Source of the DNA: Motiliproteus sp036961355
GTDB lineage: Bacteria > Pseudomonadota > Gammaproteobacteria > Pseudomonadales > Balneatricaceae
Reading direction: 5' to 3'
Length of the DNA stretch: 64,000 nt
Assembly: GCA_036961355.1 (NCBI GenBank)
Contig: JBALVL010000003.1
Location: 62,001 to 126,000, forward strand
Shown here: one piece after another, positions 9,397 to 19,483 of the stretch
Position numbering within the stretch: position 1 is the stretch's first letter
How the letters are laid out: each line of letters starts with the position of its first letter
The notes under the pieces: generated by a model
Database searches by the model: none
The model's input: only the letters and a program-made list of their open reading frames with translations
Told to the model about the DNA's origin: nothing
Made by a program: the position numbers and the translations under genes

Positions 9397-11453
9397 TGAC
9401 CACCGCTAACACTCACAGCCGCGATTTCCTGGTCGAACTGGGCACCGAAGAGCTGCCACCTAAAGCACTAAAAGCTCTCTCCAATGCATTCGGCGCTGGC
9501 ATCGAGCAGGGCCTCAAAGAGGCTAACTTAGGCTATCAATCCGCTAAGCTATTCGCCTCACCTCGCCGCTTGGCCGTATTGGTTAGCGGACTCGATAGCA
9601 GCCAACCGGACATTGATCTGGAGAAGCGCGGGCCCTCTACTAAAGCGCCCGAAAAAGCGGTCGAGGGTTTTGCCCGTGGCTGCGGCGTCAGCGTCGATCA
9701 GCTGCAAACACTCGACACCGACAAGGGTCAATATTTCCTATTCAAGTCCCAGCAACAGGGCAAGCCCGCAGCCGAATTGCTTGGCGATATCGTCAACCAA
9801 TCCTTGGCTAAACTACCGATCCCTAAGCGCATGCGCTGGGGTTCCAGCCGCACCGAATTTGTTCGTCCGGCACACTGGTGTGTGATGCTGTTCGGCGACG
9901 AAGTCGTTGATGCCGAACTACTGGGTATTAAGGCCGGTCGACAAACCTTTGGTCACCGCTTCCACTACAACAAACCGATCGAGCTTATCGCGCCATCTGA
10001 TTACGAGACGGCACTGCTTGAAACGGGCTATGTTGTCGCGGACTTTGCCAAGCGCCAAGCACAGGTCGAGCAACAGGTGATTCAACAAGCTGATAAACTC
10101 GGTGCCAAAGCGGTTATCGATCCAGCGTTGCTGGAAGAGGTCACAGGCCTAGTCGAATGGCCGGTTGCACTGGCAGGACGGTTTGAGGAGCGCTTCCTCG
10201 ATGTCCCGGCTGAAGCGCTGGTATCGTCGATGAAGGAGCACCAGAAATACTTCCACGTGGTCGATAACGACGCTCAAATCCAGCCCTACTTCATCACAGT
10301 TTCAAACATCGAAAGCAAAGACCCACATCAGGTGATCGCCGGTAACGAGAAGGTAATACGCCCACGCTTAGCCGACGCGGCGTTCTTCTTTGAAACCGAT
10401 AAGAAGACCACTCTCGAATCACGGATCGAAAAACTCAAACCGATCGTCTTTCAGGCACAACTTGGGACTGTATACGACAAGGCTCAGCGGGTCGCAAAGC
10501 TAGCCAGTCTAATTGCCGAGCAGATCGGTGGTGATGTCGACTGGGCTGCTCGTGCAGCGCTATTGGCCAAGACCGATCTGGTGACCGAGATGGTTTTGGA
10601 GTTCAGCGATCTGCAGGGATTGATGGGTTCCTATTATGCCCTTAACGACGGTGAGCCGGGCGAGATCGCCGACGCCCTGAACGAGCAATACCTGCCCAAG
10701 TTCGCCGGTGATGCCCTGCCGCAGAGTCGCACCGGTATCGCTCTGGCTCTGGCCGATCGTCTCGATACCTTGGTTGGCTTGTTCGGAATCAAGCAGCCAC
10801 CAACCGGCAGCAAAGATCCGTTTGCGCTTCGTCGGGCTACCATCGGTACGCTGCGTATTATCGTTGAACACAAGCTAGATCTTGACCTGCTTGCACTGTT
10901 ATCACAGGCGGCTGACCTGCATGGCAACCTCCCTGGTCGTGACGGCCTTGAGCAGCAGGTTCTCGACTTTATGCTGGAGCGTTTCCGCGCCTGGTACGCT
11001 GATGACGGTGTTCCTGCCGAGGTATTCCTTGCGGTGATGGCGATTCGTCCCACCAAGCCATTGGAATTCGATCAACGGGTGCAGGCGGTTAACCACTTCC
11101 GTACCCTCGATCAGGCCGAGTCACTAGCCGCGGCTAACAAACGCGTCGCCAACATTCTGTCGAAGCAAGCCATTGACAGCGGTGCCGCCTCTAGCGATCT
11201 TTTTCAAGAGGACGCCGAGAAAGCCCTGTACCTTGCTCTAAGCGAGCTTGAAAGCACGCTGGGTAACCTTGAGTCCAAGGGTGACTACAAAGCGATTCTC
11301 GAGCAATTGGCGGGGCTTCAACCGGTGATCGATCAATTCTTCGATGATGTGATGGTGATGGCTGAAGACGAGGCGATCCGAACCAACCGGATCCGCTTAC
11401 TCAGCCAGCTACGTCAACAGTTCCTGCGCGTCGCCGATATCTCGCTGCTGTAA
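9396..11453 (+). CDS. glyS: glycyl-tRNA synthetase beta subunit
   Basis: The 685-residue tRNA-binding partner of GlyQ. Typical features are the N-terminal DFLVELGTEELPPKAL, the mid-protein SSMKEHQKYFHV and the ADAAFFFETDKK motif, then an HD-like section (AKTDLVTEMVLEFSDLQG) and a C-terminal anticodon-binding domain. It overlaps glyQ by one base, so translation is almost certainly coupled. A strong terminator follows 19 bp after its stop, closing the glyQS transcript. Confidence 0.97.
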   Translation: MTTANTHSRDFLVELGTEELPPKALKALSNAFGAGIEQGLKEANLGYQSAKLFASPRRLAVLVSGLDSSQPDIDLEKRGPSTKAPEKAVEGFARGCGVSVDQLQTLDTDKGQYFLFKSQQQGKPAAELLGDIVNQSLAKLPIPKRMRWGSSRTEFVRPAHWCVMLFGDEVVDAELLGIKAGRQTFGHRFHYNKPIELIAPSDYETALLETGYVVADFAKRQAQVEQQVIQQADKLGAKAVIDPALLEEVTGLVEWPVALAGRFEERFLDVPAEALVSSMKEHQKYFHVVDNDAQIQPYFITVSNIESKDPHQVIAGNEKVIRPRLADAAFFFETDKKTTLESRIEKLKPIVFQAQLGTVYDKAQRVAKLASLIAEQIGGDVDWAARAALLAKTDLVTEMVLEFSDLQGLMGSYYALNDGEPGEIADALNEQYLPKFAGDALPQSRTGIALALADRLDTLVGLFGIKQPPTGSKDPFALRRATIGTLRIIVEHKLDLDLLALLSQAADLHGNLPGRDGLEQQVLDFMLERFRAWYADDGVPAEVFLAVMAIRPTKPLEFDQRVQAVNHFRTLDQAESLAAANKRVANILSKQAIDSGAASSDLFQEDAEKALYLALSELESTLGNLESKGDYKAILEQLAGLQPVIDQFFDDVMVMAEDEAIRTNRIRLLSQLRQQFLRVADISLL

Positions 11454-11472
11454 GTGCTTTAGTATCTCAACC

Positions 11473-11505
11473 AAAAACCGGTGCTATACTGCACCGGTTT
11501 TTTTT
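11473..11505 (+). terminator. rho-independent terminator after glyS
   Basis: The stem AACCGGTGC/GCACCGGTT has a six-base loop (TATACT) and is followed by a run of Ts. It has a matching A run on the left, so it could work in both directions. Confidence 0.9.
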
Positions 11506-11597
11506 GGTCTGGCTTTTTTAGCCTAGGTCACATCGACGGCTGACAGCTTTTGCCAACCAACTCCCGACTTCGTATTTTCTGACAAGCGATTCAATCC

Positions 11598-12140
11598 ATG
11601 AACAAACTGATCATCCTTGACCGTGACGGCGTTATCAATCAAGACTCCGACCAATACGTAAAGAGCGCCGATGAGTGGATTGCCATTCCGGGTAGCGCCG
11701 AAGCGATCGCCCGTCTGTGTAACAACGGGTTTAAGGTTGTGGTTGCGACCAATCAGTCAGGCCTGAGCCGAGGCTATTTTGAGCTCACTGATCTTCAGGC
11801 GATGCACGACAAAATGAATAGCTTGATTGCTGCTGCAGGGGGATGCTTAGACGGCATCTTCTTCTGCCCGCATGGCCCCGATGACCAGTGCGACTGTCGC
11901 AAGCCGCTTCCCGGCTTGATCGATCAGATCGAAGCCGAGCTCAATTGTTCGGCCAAAGATGCCATCATGATTGGTGATAGTCTTCGTGATCTTCAGGCGG
12001 GTCAGGCACGAGGCTGTCGTGCCCTGTTGGTGCTAACCGGTAAAGGATCTAAGACATTGGCGAAAGGAGTTGGACTCGATGGTGTTCCGCACTTTGATGA
12101 CCTAGCCGCTGCTGTCGACTACATACTCAACGCTGAGTAG
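11598..12140 (+). CDS. gmhB: D-glycero-beta-D-manno-heptose 1,7-bisphosphate 7-phosphatase
   Basis: HAD-superfamily phosphatase of ADP-heptose synthesis, needed for the lipopolysaccharide inner core. The 180 residues show HAD motif I (LDRDGVIN, nucleophile and acid/base aspartates), motif II (VVATNQSGLSRG), the zinc-binding cysteine/histidine loop (CPHGPDDQCDCRKP) and motif IV (MIGDSLRDLQAG). The zinc loop and the VINQDSD start are diagnostic for GmhB over histidinol phosphatase. It lies just after glyS, as in pseudomonads and relatives, but has its own 92-bp leader after the glyS terminator. Confidence 0.94.
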   Translation: MNKLIILDRDGVINQDSDQYVKSADEWIAIPGSAEAIARLCNNGFKVVVATNQSGLSRGYFELTDLQAMHDKMNSLIAAAGGCLDGIFFCPHGPDDQCDCRKPLPGLIDQIEAELNCSAKDAIMIGDSLRDLQAGQARGCRALLVLTGKGSKTLAKGVGLDGVPHFDDLAAAVDYILNAE

Positions 12141-12202
12141 TCTTCACTTACCTTCTTCTTACTCAACTATCGTGTGCTTAGCTTAGTTACACAACCCGGT
12201 AG

Positions 12203-12218
12203 TGTTTCACGTGAAACA
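12203..12218. promoter_or_regulatory. parS centromere site 1
   Basis: TGTTTCACGTGAAACA is a perfect match to the bacterial parS consensus bound by ParB. The ParA/ParB pair encoded at 29179-30861 is the obvious partner. The gap 12141-12770 contains no gene and appears to be a centromere-type spacer. Confidence 0.95.
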
Positions 12219-12556
12219 TTACCCGTATTGCTAAGCACCTCTCTTCTCGTTTCGCCCTAAGGTTTGAGAGCATCAATACCTCATCAATCAAAGTTCCTCA
12301 ATTTTCTTCATTGAAGGTAAAAGCTTCAACGCATTGCATTGTTATAAACTTGGGCATGTTGCTGCTAGCTGATCAATAAGATTGAGCGACATATCCGAAA
12401 TCGCTCTACGGCAGCCCGCCAACTAGGTGCAGGGATCTTGCGTTCCGCTCAACGATGTTATCTAGGAATTAATAACGTTTGAGTATCCTACGAAGAAGTA
12501 CGAAGCCTGACAAATCTAATAATCCGCCAATTGATCCTTCATGTCATCGTGAACGA

Positions 12557-12572
12557 TGTTTCACGTGAAACA
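12557..12572. promoter_or_regulatory. parS centromere site 2
   Basis: A second perfect TGTTTCACGTGAAACA lies 354 bp from the first. Here the palindrome extends two more bases on each side (12555-12574, starting GA and ending TC). Confidence 0.95.
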
Positions 12573-12684
12573 TCGGCTTAACATCACTAAAAAGGAAGAA
12601 AACCAGATACGGGGATATGAAACGATACAATGGTAAGACCTAACGTCGATGACGCTTATCAAATGAACGGGGAATCCGACAAAT

Positions 12685-12712
12685 AAAAAAGCAGCCAAAA
12701 GGCTGCTTTTTA
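12685..12712 (-). terminator. rho-independent terminator after gyrB
   Basis: Read on the minus strand, the stem GCAGCC/GGCTGC closes a TTTT loop and is followed by TTTTTTATT. It lies about 58 bp beyond the gyrB stop, ending the dnaA-dnaN-recF-gyrB transcript. Confidence 0.88.
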
Positions 12713-12770
12713 GTTCTCACATTACAAATGAGACGCCATCAAATTCATGACGATGTTTGGTTAGAGATAA

Positions 12771-15191
12771 TCAGATGTCGAGATTGGTGACGTTGAGTGC
12801 GTTGGTTTCGATGAACGCGCGACGCGGTTCAACATCATCACCCATTAGGGTCGTGAACATCTGATCCGCAGCGATCGCATCATCGATGGTGACACGCAAC
12901 ATCCGACGACACTCGGGATCCATCGTGGTTTCCCACAACTGTTCCGGGTTCATCTCACCCAGTCCCTTATAACGCTGAATGTAGTAACCACGCTTGGCTT
13001 GAATCATCAACCAATCAAGGCCCTGCTCGAAGTTTGTAATATCCAGCCGGCGTTCACCGCGCTGGATATATGCACCCTCTTCCAGCAACCCGGTCAGGGT
13101 ATCACCCAGTTTGACCAGCGCAGCGTATTCACCCGACAGGAAGAATTCGTAACCAAAATTGTATTCGTGCGGTACGCCGTGAGAGATCACCGTCACTTGT
13201 GGCAGGTACAGGTGGCGTTCGCTATCTTGCGCCACACCCGATTCGAAAGTACTGACCTTGCTGTGCTCAACATCAATACTGGAAACAAGATCGCGAGTCC
13301 AGCTGGCAACCGCCTGCTGATCCTTGAGCTGCTCTTCAGTTAGCTTAGGCGCGTAAACCATTCGCTCTAACACGTCTTCCGGGTACAGTCGTGACATCCT
13401 GGCGATCAATTTCTTGACTCGCCGGAACTCATTGATCAGCGTCTCCAGACCCGAATCAGCGATTCCGGGAGCCGAAGCATTGACGTGCAAGCTGGTGCTA
13501 TCTAGCGCCGCCTGCAGCATGAAGTTATCCAGTGCATCGTCGTCTTTGAGGTACTGCTCCTGCTTACCCTTCTTAATCTTGTACAACGGTGGCTGAGCGA
13601 TGAAGACATGGCCTCGCTCAATCAGCACGTTCATCTGACGGAAGAAGAAGGTCAACAGCAACGTTCGGATGTGTGAACCGTCGACGTCGGCATCGGTCAT
13701 GATGATGATGCTGTGGTAGCGCAGCTTGTCTGGATTGAACTCTTCGCGGCCGATGCCGCAACCCAGCGCGGTGATCAGAGTGCCGACTTCGACCGAAGAC
13801 AGCATCTTATCAAAGCGAGCTTTCTCAACGTTGAGGATCTTTCCTTTCAGCGGCAGGATCGCCTGAGTCTTTCGGTTACGTCCCTGTTTAGCGGATCCAC
13901 CGGCTGAATCACCCTCCACCAGGTAGATTTCAGACAGTGCGGGGTCCTTCTCTTGGCAATCAGCCAATTTTCCGGGTAAACCTGCAATATCTAGCGCACC
14001 CTTACGGCGAGTCATCTCACGCGCCTTACGGGCGGCCTCACGGGCACGCGCCGCATCGATCATCTTACCAACGATCGCCTTTGCCTCGCTGGGATGCTCT
14101 TGCAGGTGGTCACTCAGGTGCTTGTACATCGCCACCTCGACCGCCGTCTTTACTTCCGAGGAAACCAGCTTGTCTTTGGTTTGCGAGGAAAACTTAGGGT
14201 CAGGAACCTTAACCGAGATGATCCCGGTCAAGCCTTCACGTGCATCGTCACCCGAGGTTGAAACCTTAGACTTTTTCTGCACGCTTTCCGAGTCGATATA
14301 ACTGTTCAACGAGCGCGTCAGTGCGGCGCGGAAACCCGACAGGTGGGTACCACCGTCGCGCTGAGGAATGTTATTGGTGAAACAATGAATGCTCTCGGAG
14401 TAGCTGTCATTCCACTGCAGCGACACTTCTACAACAATGCCTTCTGCATTGGTATCGGTAAAATGGAAAACTTGGTTGATGGGGGTCTTGTTTTGATTCA
14501 GATACTCAACAAAGGCACTGACGCCACCCTCGTACATAAACGTATCCGTTTTACCGCTACGCTCATCTTTAAGATTAATACACACACCCGAGTTCAGGAA
14601 CGATAGTTCACGCAGGCGCTTGGCCAGGATATCGTATTGAAACTCGATGTTAGTGAAGGTTTCCGGCGACGGTTTAAAATGAACCCGGGTACCTGTGGTC
14701 TCGGTATCGCCTACCACCGACATCGGGCCGCTTGGAACACCGTGGTGATAAACTTGCTCGTGCACTTTGTTGTTGCGGCGAACGGTCAGTTTGAGCTCGG
14801 TCGACAAGGCGTTAACCACTGAAACACCAACCCCATGCAAACCACCCGAGACCTTGTAGGTATTGTCGTCGAACTTACCGCCGGCGTGCAGCACGGTCAT
14901 GATAACTTCGGCGGCGGAGACACCCTCTTCGTGAATATCGACCGGAATACCACGACCGTCATCGAACACACTGATGGTTTCATCGGGATGAATAATAACG
15001 TCAACACTGCTACAGAACCCAGCCAACGCCTCGTCGATCGAGTTATCCACCACCTCAAACACCATATGGTGAAGGCCAGTGCCATCGTCGGTATCGCCGA
15101 TATACATACCCGGACGTTTACGTACCGCATCCAGACCTTTGAGAACTTTGATACTGGACGAATCGTAAGCGTTTTCTGTCCCGTCGCTCAT
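12771..15191 (-). CDS. gyrB: DNA gyrase subunit B
   Basis: ATPase subunit of gyrase, which introduces negative supercoils. The 806 residues have the GHKL ATPase domain at the start (LDAVRKRPGMYIGDT, VVDNSIDEALAG, DDGRGIPVD, GGLHGVGVSVVNAL), the transducer domain, and the TOPRIM region with EGDSAGGSAKQGR and DADVDGSHIRTLLL. The C-terminal part with RYKGLGEMNPEQLWET binds GyrA. It is last in the minus-strand dnaA-dnaN-recF-gyrB order, 21 bp after recF, and is followed by a terminator. Confidence 0.98.
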   Translation of the reverse strand: MSDGTENAYDSSSIKVLKGLDAVRKRPGMYIGDTDDGTGLHHMVFEVVDNSIDEALAGFCSSVDVIIHPDETISVFDDGRGIPVDIHEEGVSAAEVIMTVLHAGGKFDDNTYKVSGGLHGVGVSVVNALSTELKLTVRRNNKVHEQVYHHGVPSGPMSVVGDTETTGTRVHFKPSPETFTNIEFQYDILAKRLRELSFLNSGVCINLKDERSGKTDTFMYEGGVSAFVEYLNQNKTPINQVFHFTDTNAEGIVVEVSLQWNDSYSESIHCFTNNIPQRDGGTHLSGFRAALTRSLNSYIDSESVQKKSKVSTSGDDAREGLTGIISVKVPDPKFSSQTKDKLVSSEVKTAVEVAMYKHLSDHLQEHPSEAKAIVGKMIDAARAREAARKAREMTRRKGALDIAGLPGKLADCQEKDPALSEIYLVEGDSAGGSAKQGRNRKTQAILPLKGKILNVEKARFDKMLSSVEVGTLITALGCGIGREEFNPDKLRYHSIIIMTDADVDGSHIRTLLLTFFFRQMNVLIERGHVFIAQPPLYKIKKGKQEQYLKDDDALDNFMLQAALDSTSLHVNASAPGIADSGLETLINEFRRVKKLIARMSRLYPEDVLERMVYAPKLTEEQLKDQQAVASWTRDLVSSIDVEHSKVSTFESGVAQDSERHLYLPQVTVISHGVPHEYNFGYEFFLSGEYAALVKLGDTLTGLLEEGAYIQRGERRLDITNFEQGLDWLMIQAKRGYYIQRYKGLGEMNPEQLWETTMDPECRRMLRVTIDDAIAADQMFTTLMGDDVEPRRAFIETNALNVTNLDI

Positions 15192-15212
15192 TCCTAACTC
15201 CCGTTATTAACC

Positions 15213-16313
15213 TTATGGGGCAATCTCTTCAGATCGATCGAGGGCACCGTTGCTAATCGGAAAACGCCGCACCTCGGTCGTTTCACTCCAACAACCCTCA
15301 AACGCCTCTTGTTCAGTACTGGTCACCAATACCTGGCTATTGAGCTGTTCGAGCAACCGGCACAACCGCTGCCGGTGTTGCCGGTCAAGTTCTGCCGGCA
15401 GATCATCAATTAAATAAACACAGCTGCGACCGGTCTGTTGGCGCAACAAAAATCCTTGGGCAACCTTCAACGCACTGACCACCAGCTTCTGCTGGCCTCG
15501 TGACAAGATATCGGCTGCCATTAAACCACCCAACTTGACCTTAAGGTCGGCGCGCTGTGGTCCCTGTTGGGTAAACCCCAGATTACGATCACGCTCAAAA
15601 CCCTGCTCAAGCACCTGGTTTAAACCGCGTTTACGATCCCAGCCACAGTGATAATGCAGGCTCAAACCATCGAGTTCGATCAGTTCAGCCAGTAGGGTTC
15701 CAAAGCAGGGGATCAGCGCATCAAGATAGGCTTGGCGATAACCGTCCAACTCATTTGAGCGGTCGATCAATTCACGGTCCCAGGCCGCTCTGAGCGAAGG
15801 GTCAAGTCTACCATGTTTCAACAGGCTATTGCGCTGCTGTAACACCCTTCTGACGGCTTTCCAGGCGCTTAAAAACCGGGGCTCGAGGTGGAACCCGCCC
15901 CAATCGATAAATTGCCGCCGTACCGCCGGAGAACCCTCCAATAATAGAAAGGTATCGGAGTTGATTAACTGGATCGGTAGCAGCTCTGCCAGGGTCGCCA
16001 GCGAGGCGATCGGTTCACCGCCGATACGCACCTGCAACGAACCATCCTGATCGCGCTGATAGCCAATCGGCAGTTCGCCATCATCGCTTTTAATGCGACT
16101 GAACAGCACCGTATTGCTCTGCTGATGTTGAATGTAATGTTTATGCTTTGAGGTACGGAATGAGCGCGCCAGGCTGAGCAGGTGAGCGGCCTCAAGAATC
16201 GAAGTTTTGCCACTACCGTTGGCACCATAAAATAGATTGGTGCCAGCCGACAACTCCAGTTTGAGCGAGGCGATATTGCGTAAATTAGTGATCGATAGTT
16301 GGCTAATCGACAT
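15213..16313 (-). CDS. recF: recombination mediator RecF
   Basis: SMC-like ATPase that helps load RecA at single-strand gaps through RecFOR. The 366 residues include Walker A (FYGANGSGKTSILEA near residue 30), the ABC signature LSRGQQKLVVSALK and Walker B (CVYLIDDLPAELD). It sits between dnaN and gyrB on the same strand, the classical position. A 121-bp gap to dnaN may contain a secondary promoter, but I see no clear elements there. Confidence 0.96.
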   Translation of the reverse strand: MSISQLSITNLRNIASLKLELSAGTNLFYGANGSGKTSILEAAHLLSLARSFRTSKHKHYIQHQQSNTVLFSRIKSDDGELPIGYQRDQDGSLQVRIGGEPIASLATLAELLPIQLINSDTFLLLEGSPAVRRQFIDWGGFHLEPRFLSAWKAVRRVLQQRNSLLKHGRLDPSLRAAWDRELIDRSNELDGYRQAYLDALIPCFGTLLAELIELDGLSLHYHCGWDRKRGLNQVLEQGFERDRNLGFTQQGPQRADLKVKLGGLMAADILSRGQQKLVVSALKVAQGFLLRQQTGRSCVYLIDDLPAELDRQHRQRLCRLLEQLNSQVLVTSTEQEAFEGCWSETTEVRRFPISNGALDRSEEIAP

Positions 16314-16434
16314 TCACAACAGACTCGGCAAAAATGCGCTGGGCCCATCGGTTAATACCTAATGGGCCCAGTATAATCAATACGTAACAGGAAACGTAGT
16401 GGGTTGGATTAAACGCTGATTACTTAGATATCCG

Positions 16435-17538
16435 TTACATCCGCATCGGCATAATCACGTAAACACTGTCGCTAGAATCTACCGCTTCAACCAACGCACT
16501 GCTGTTGGGGTCGATCATCGATATCTTGACCATCTCATCAGACAGGATCGACAGCGCATCAAGCAGATAGTTTACGTTGAAGCCGATCTCCATCGAGGTG
16601 TTCTGGTAGTCAACCGCAAGGGTTTCCTCAGCCTCTTCCTGCTCAGGGTTGTTAGCGGTCACCTTGAGATAACCCTCGGTCAGATCGAGTCGCACACCAC
16701 GGTACTTTTCGTTCGACAAGATCGCGATACGGCTAAGTACCTGACGCAACTCTAGACGGTCGGCGATCACCAAACGATCTCCGCCTTTAGGAATAACCCG
16801 CTCGTAGTCAGGGAACTTGCCGTCTACCAACTTTGAGGTGAAGGTGTACTCCCCGGTTTTGACCCGAATATGGCTGCTGCCAATCACCAGCTCAGCCGTG
16901 TTATCACTATCTTCAAGCAATCGTGACAGTTCGAGAATGCCTTTTCGTGGCACAATCACCTGCAGCTTTTCACCCAGATCGGAGTCAACTGTACACAGCG
17001 ATGTCGCCAGACGGTGACCATCGGTTGCGACGGTACGCAGCTGACTGCCATTGAGCTCAAGCAGCATACCGTTAAGGTAATAACGGACATCCTGTTGCGC
17101 CATGGCAAAACCGGTGCGATCGATCAGCCGCTTTAGCGCCCCTTGTGCAATATTGATATCGAGGTTTTCAGGCCCGTCTTCTACATTAGGAAACTCACTG
17201 GCAGGCAACGTCGATAAGGTGAAGCGACTGCGCCCCCCTTTGATGGTGACCTTCTGACCTGTCAGAGTCAGCTCAACGTCGACATGGTCCTGTAACGACT
17301 TACAGATATCCATCAGCTTCTTCGCCGGCACCGTGATCGAGCCCGCTTCAGCGGCCTGCTCCAGCTCGATCCGACCTACCATCTCGACTTCAAGGTCGGT
17401 ACCGGTCATCGAAAGTTGGGTACCTTCCACCACCAATAGTATGTTGGAAAGCACAGGCAGTGTCTGGCGGCGTTCTACAACGCCGGCTACCAGCTGCAGG
17501 GGTTTTAACAGTGCTTCTCTGGAAATAGTAAATTTCAT
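16435..17538 (-). CDS. dnaN: DNA polymerase III sliding clamp (beta subunit)
   Basis: Forms the ring-shaped dimer that tethers polymerase III to DNA. The 367-residue length and three repeated clamp domains are normal. The protein starts MKFTISREALLKPLQLVAG and ends with the conserved YVIMPMRM, which contributes to the partner-binding pocket. It lies 49 bp downstream of dnaA on the minus strand and is probably cotranscribed with it. Confidence 0.97.
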   Translation of the reverse strand: MKFTISREALLKPLQLVAGVVERRQTLPVLSNILLVVEGTQLSMTGTDLEVEMVGRIELEQAAEAGSITVPAKKLMDICKSLQDHVDVELTLTGQKVTIKGGRSRFTLSTLPASEFPNVEDGPENLDINIAQGALKRLIDRTGFAMAQQDVRYYLNGMLLELNGSQLRTVATDGHRLATSLCTVDSDLGEKLQVIVPRKGILELSRLLEDSDNTAELVIGSSHIRVKTGEYTFTSKLVDGKFPDYERVIPKGGDRLVIADRLELRQVLSRIAILSNEKYRGVRLDLTEGYLKVTANNPEQEEAEETLAVDYQNTSMEIGFNVNYLLDALSILSDEMVKISMIDPNSSALVEAVDSSDSVYVIMPMRM

Positions 17539-17587
17539 GGCCAGCCCTTAGCTCCAGGTTCCGTTAGCAACGCAATACTCGATTCTA

Positions 17588-19075
17588 TTACGAGGATAGC
17601 GATCTTAGTAAGTTTTTATAATCTTCGCGAATATCGGTATCGGTTTCGCGTAATTGTGCCACCTTCCGGCAGGCATGCAAAACCGTAGTATGGTCACGTC
17701 CGCCATAAGCATTACCGATCTCCGGCAAACTATGGTTGGTCAACTCCTTAGACAGGGCCATCGCTACCTGTCTGGGCCGTGCCACCGAGCGGCTGCGGCG
17801 CTTAGAGTGCAGATCAGCGACTTTAATTTTGTAATACTCGGCAACCATTCGCTGGATGTTGTCGATACTGACCAGCCGGTCTTGCAGCGCCAGCAGGTCC
17901 TTGAGTGATTCACGAATAAATTCGGTGGTGATTTTACTGCCGGTGAAGTGAGCATTCGCTATCACTCGCTTCAGCGCACCCTCTAGCTCCCTGACATTTG
18001 ATCGAATTTTTTGAGCGATGAAAAAAGCGGCATCATGAGGTAAGCGAATACGCGCTTCCTCGGCCTTTTTCATCAATATCGCAACCCGTGTTTCCAACTC
18101 AGGCGGCTCTACCGCAACCGTTAAGCCCCAGCCAAAACGCGACTTTAACCGGTCTTCCAAGCCATCAATCTCTTTCGGATAACGATCACAGGTAAGGATC
18201 ATCTGCTGACCGCCTTCAAGCAATGCGTTAAAGGTATGAAAGAACTCTTCCTGTGAGCGGTCTTTATTAGCGAAGAACTGAATATCATCGATCAGCAAGG
18301 CATCGACTGAACGGTAGAAACGTTTGAACTCGTTAATTGCATTTAGCTGCAACGCCTTAACCATATCGGCAACAAAACGTTCAGAGTGCAGGTACACAAT
18401 TTTGGCGTTGGGATTACGACTCAACATGGCCGCACCCACGGCATGCATCAGGTGGGTTTTACCTAAACCAACACCGCCGTATATAAAAAGTGGGTTGTAC
18501 GAGCTGCCAGGGTTCTCGGCGACCTGTTGTGCGGCGGCTAACGCCAATTGGTTCGATTTGCCCTGAACAAAGGTTTCAAAGGTAAAAAGTTTATTGAGGT
18601 GTGTTTGGTGACGGATACCGCCTTCCACATCGACTTTACGTGTCCCTCTATTGGCTGGTGAAAAGATGTCCGACTGCGCCGGTAACAGCTCAGCTTGTTG
18701 CGGAACAGCCACCCCAGCCGCGCTTGTTCTTGTGGTGACTGTCTTTTTAGAGGGTTTCAAGACCGATTGTAGCGGTTCAGACCCTGTCGCACTAAGTCGA
18801 TGCACCGACGGGGTTGCAGGGCGGATACCCGCACCAGCTACTTCCAATACCACTTCACGGATCTGCTCACCACCGTGTTCGCGTAGGAGTTCCTTAATCC
18901 GGTTTAGGTATTTGTCCGAGACCCAGTCCTTCACAAATCGATTGGGCGCCAGCAATCGCAACTGTGCATCCTCTCCCGACTCCGCTTTAAGCGGTCGGAT
19001 CCAGGTATTGAACTGTTGTGAGGGAAACTCCTGCTCAAGAGCCCCTAGGCAGACCTGCCATAGCTGAACAATCAT
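17588..19075 (-). CDS. dnaA: chromosomal replication initiator DnaA
   Basis: AAA+ protein that binds DnaA boxes and opens oriC. The 495 residues comprise the N-terminal partner-binding domain I (LWQVCLGALEQEFPSQQFNT), a variable linker at about 90-155, AAA+ domain III with Walker A (GVGLGKTHLMHA) and Walker B (LLIDDIQFF), and the C-terminal helix-turn-helix with the box-binding signature GGRDHTTVLHACRK. DnaA boxes in the upstream spacer suggest autoregulation. The best oriC candidate is not here but about 7 kb away, next to mnmG. Confidence 0.98.
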   Translation of the reverse strand: MIVQLWQVCLGALEQEFPSQQFNTWIRPLKAESGEDAQLRLLAPNRFVKDWVSDKYLNRIKELLREHGGEQIREVVLEVAGAGIRPATPSVHRLSATGSEPLQSVLKPSKKTVTTRTSAAGVAVPQQAELLPAQSDIFSPANRGTRKVDVEGGIRHQTHLNKLFTFETFVQGKSNQLALAAAQQVAENPGSSYNPLFIYGGVGLGKTHLMHAVGAAMLSRNPNAKIVYLHSERFVADMVKALQLNAINEFKRFYRSVDALLIDDIQFFANKDRSQEEFFHTFNALLEGGQQMILTCDRYPKEIDGLEDRLKSRFGWGLTVAVEPPELETRVAILMKKAEEARIRLPHDAAFFIAQKIRSNVRELEGALKRVIANAHFTGSKITTEFIRESLKDLLALQDRLVSIDNIQRMVAEYYKIKVADLHSKRRSRSVARPRQVAMALSKELTNHSLPEIGNAYGGRDHTTVLHACRKVAQLRETDTDIREDYKNLLRSLSS

Positions 19076-19129
19076 CCAATCTTTACCAATAACTACAAAG
19101 TGGAGCCATTTTAGCTAGTCACCCAGCAG

Positions 19130-19138
19130 TTATCCACA
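19130..19138 (+). promoter_or_regulatory. DnaA box upstream of dnaA
   Basis: Perfect TTATCCACA, 55 bp before the dnaA start codon, consistent with autoregulation of dnaA or a subsidiary origin element. The 473-bp dnaA-rpmH spacer (19076-19548) otherwise holds AT-rich DNA, a second box and the rpmH promoter, and no gene. Confidence 0.8.
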
Positions 19139-19259
19139 GCTCATCAAGGCTTATGACTAAATAAATTTTGCTAACCGACCGCCTCTGCTGCAAACACTCT
19201 CAAAAACACGATCAAACGGTGATAAAACAATGGTTTTTTCACTCTTTAACAATAAATAT

Positions 19260-19268
19260 TTATCCACA
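19260..19268 (+). promoter_or_regulatory. second DnaA box in the dnaA-rpmH spacer
   Basis: Perfect TTATCCACA within an AT-rich stretch (19220-19270). Only two perfect boxes were seen in this spacer, fewer than expected for a full origin. Confidence 0.8.
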
Positions 19269-19454
19269 GCAGACGCACTGGATATGTACCGGTTATACCA
19301 AAGTTACAGACAAGTTAGATCATTGTTTTTATGTAGAAAAAACTTGTTAACAACATACCAATAAAAAAACAGACTACGTCACCATGATTCGCTGCTAATC
19401 AATGCTTCTATAGGAGCAACTGACTAAAAAGTCTATTAAATAGCGTCATTAAGT

Positions 19455-19483
19455 TTGCAGTGCCCGCCGCTTTTCACTAAAAT
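19455..19483 (+). promoter_or_regulatory. rpmH promoter (-35 TTGCAG, 17 bp, -10 TAAAAT)
   Basis: Both hexamers are close to the sigma-70 consensus, with optimal 17-bp spacing, 66 bp before the rpmH start. It would drive rpmH-rnpA-yidC. Confidence 0.65.
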
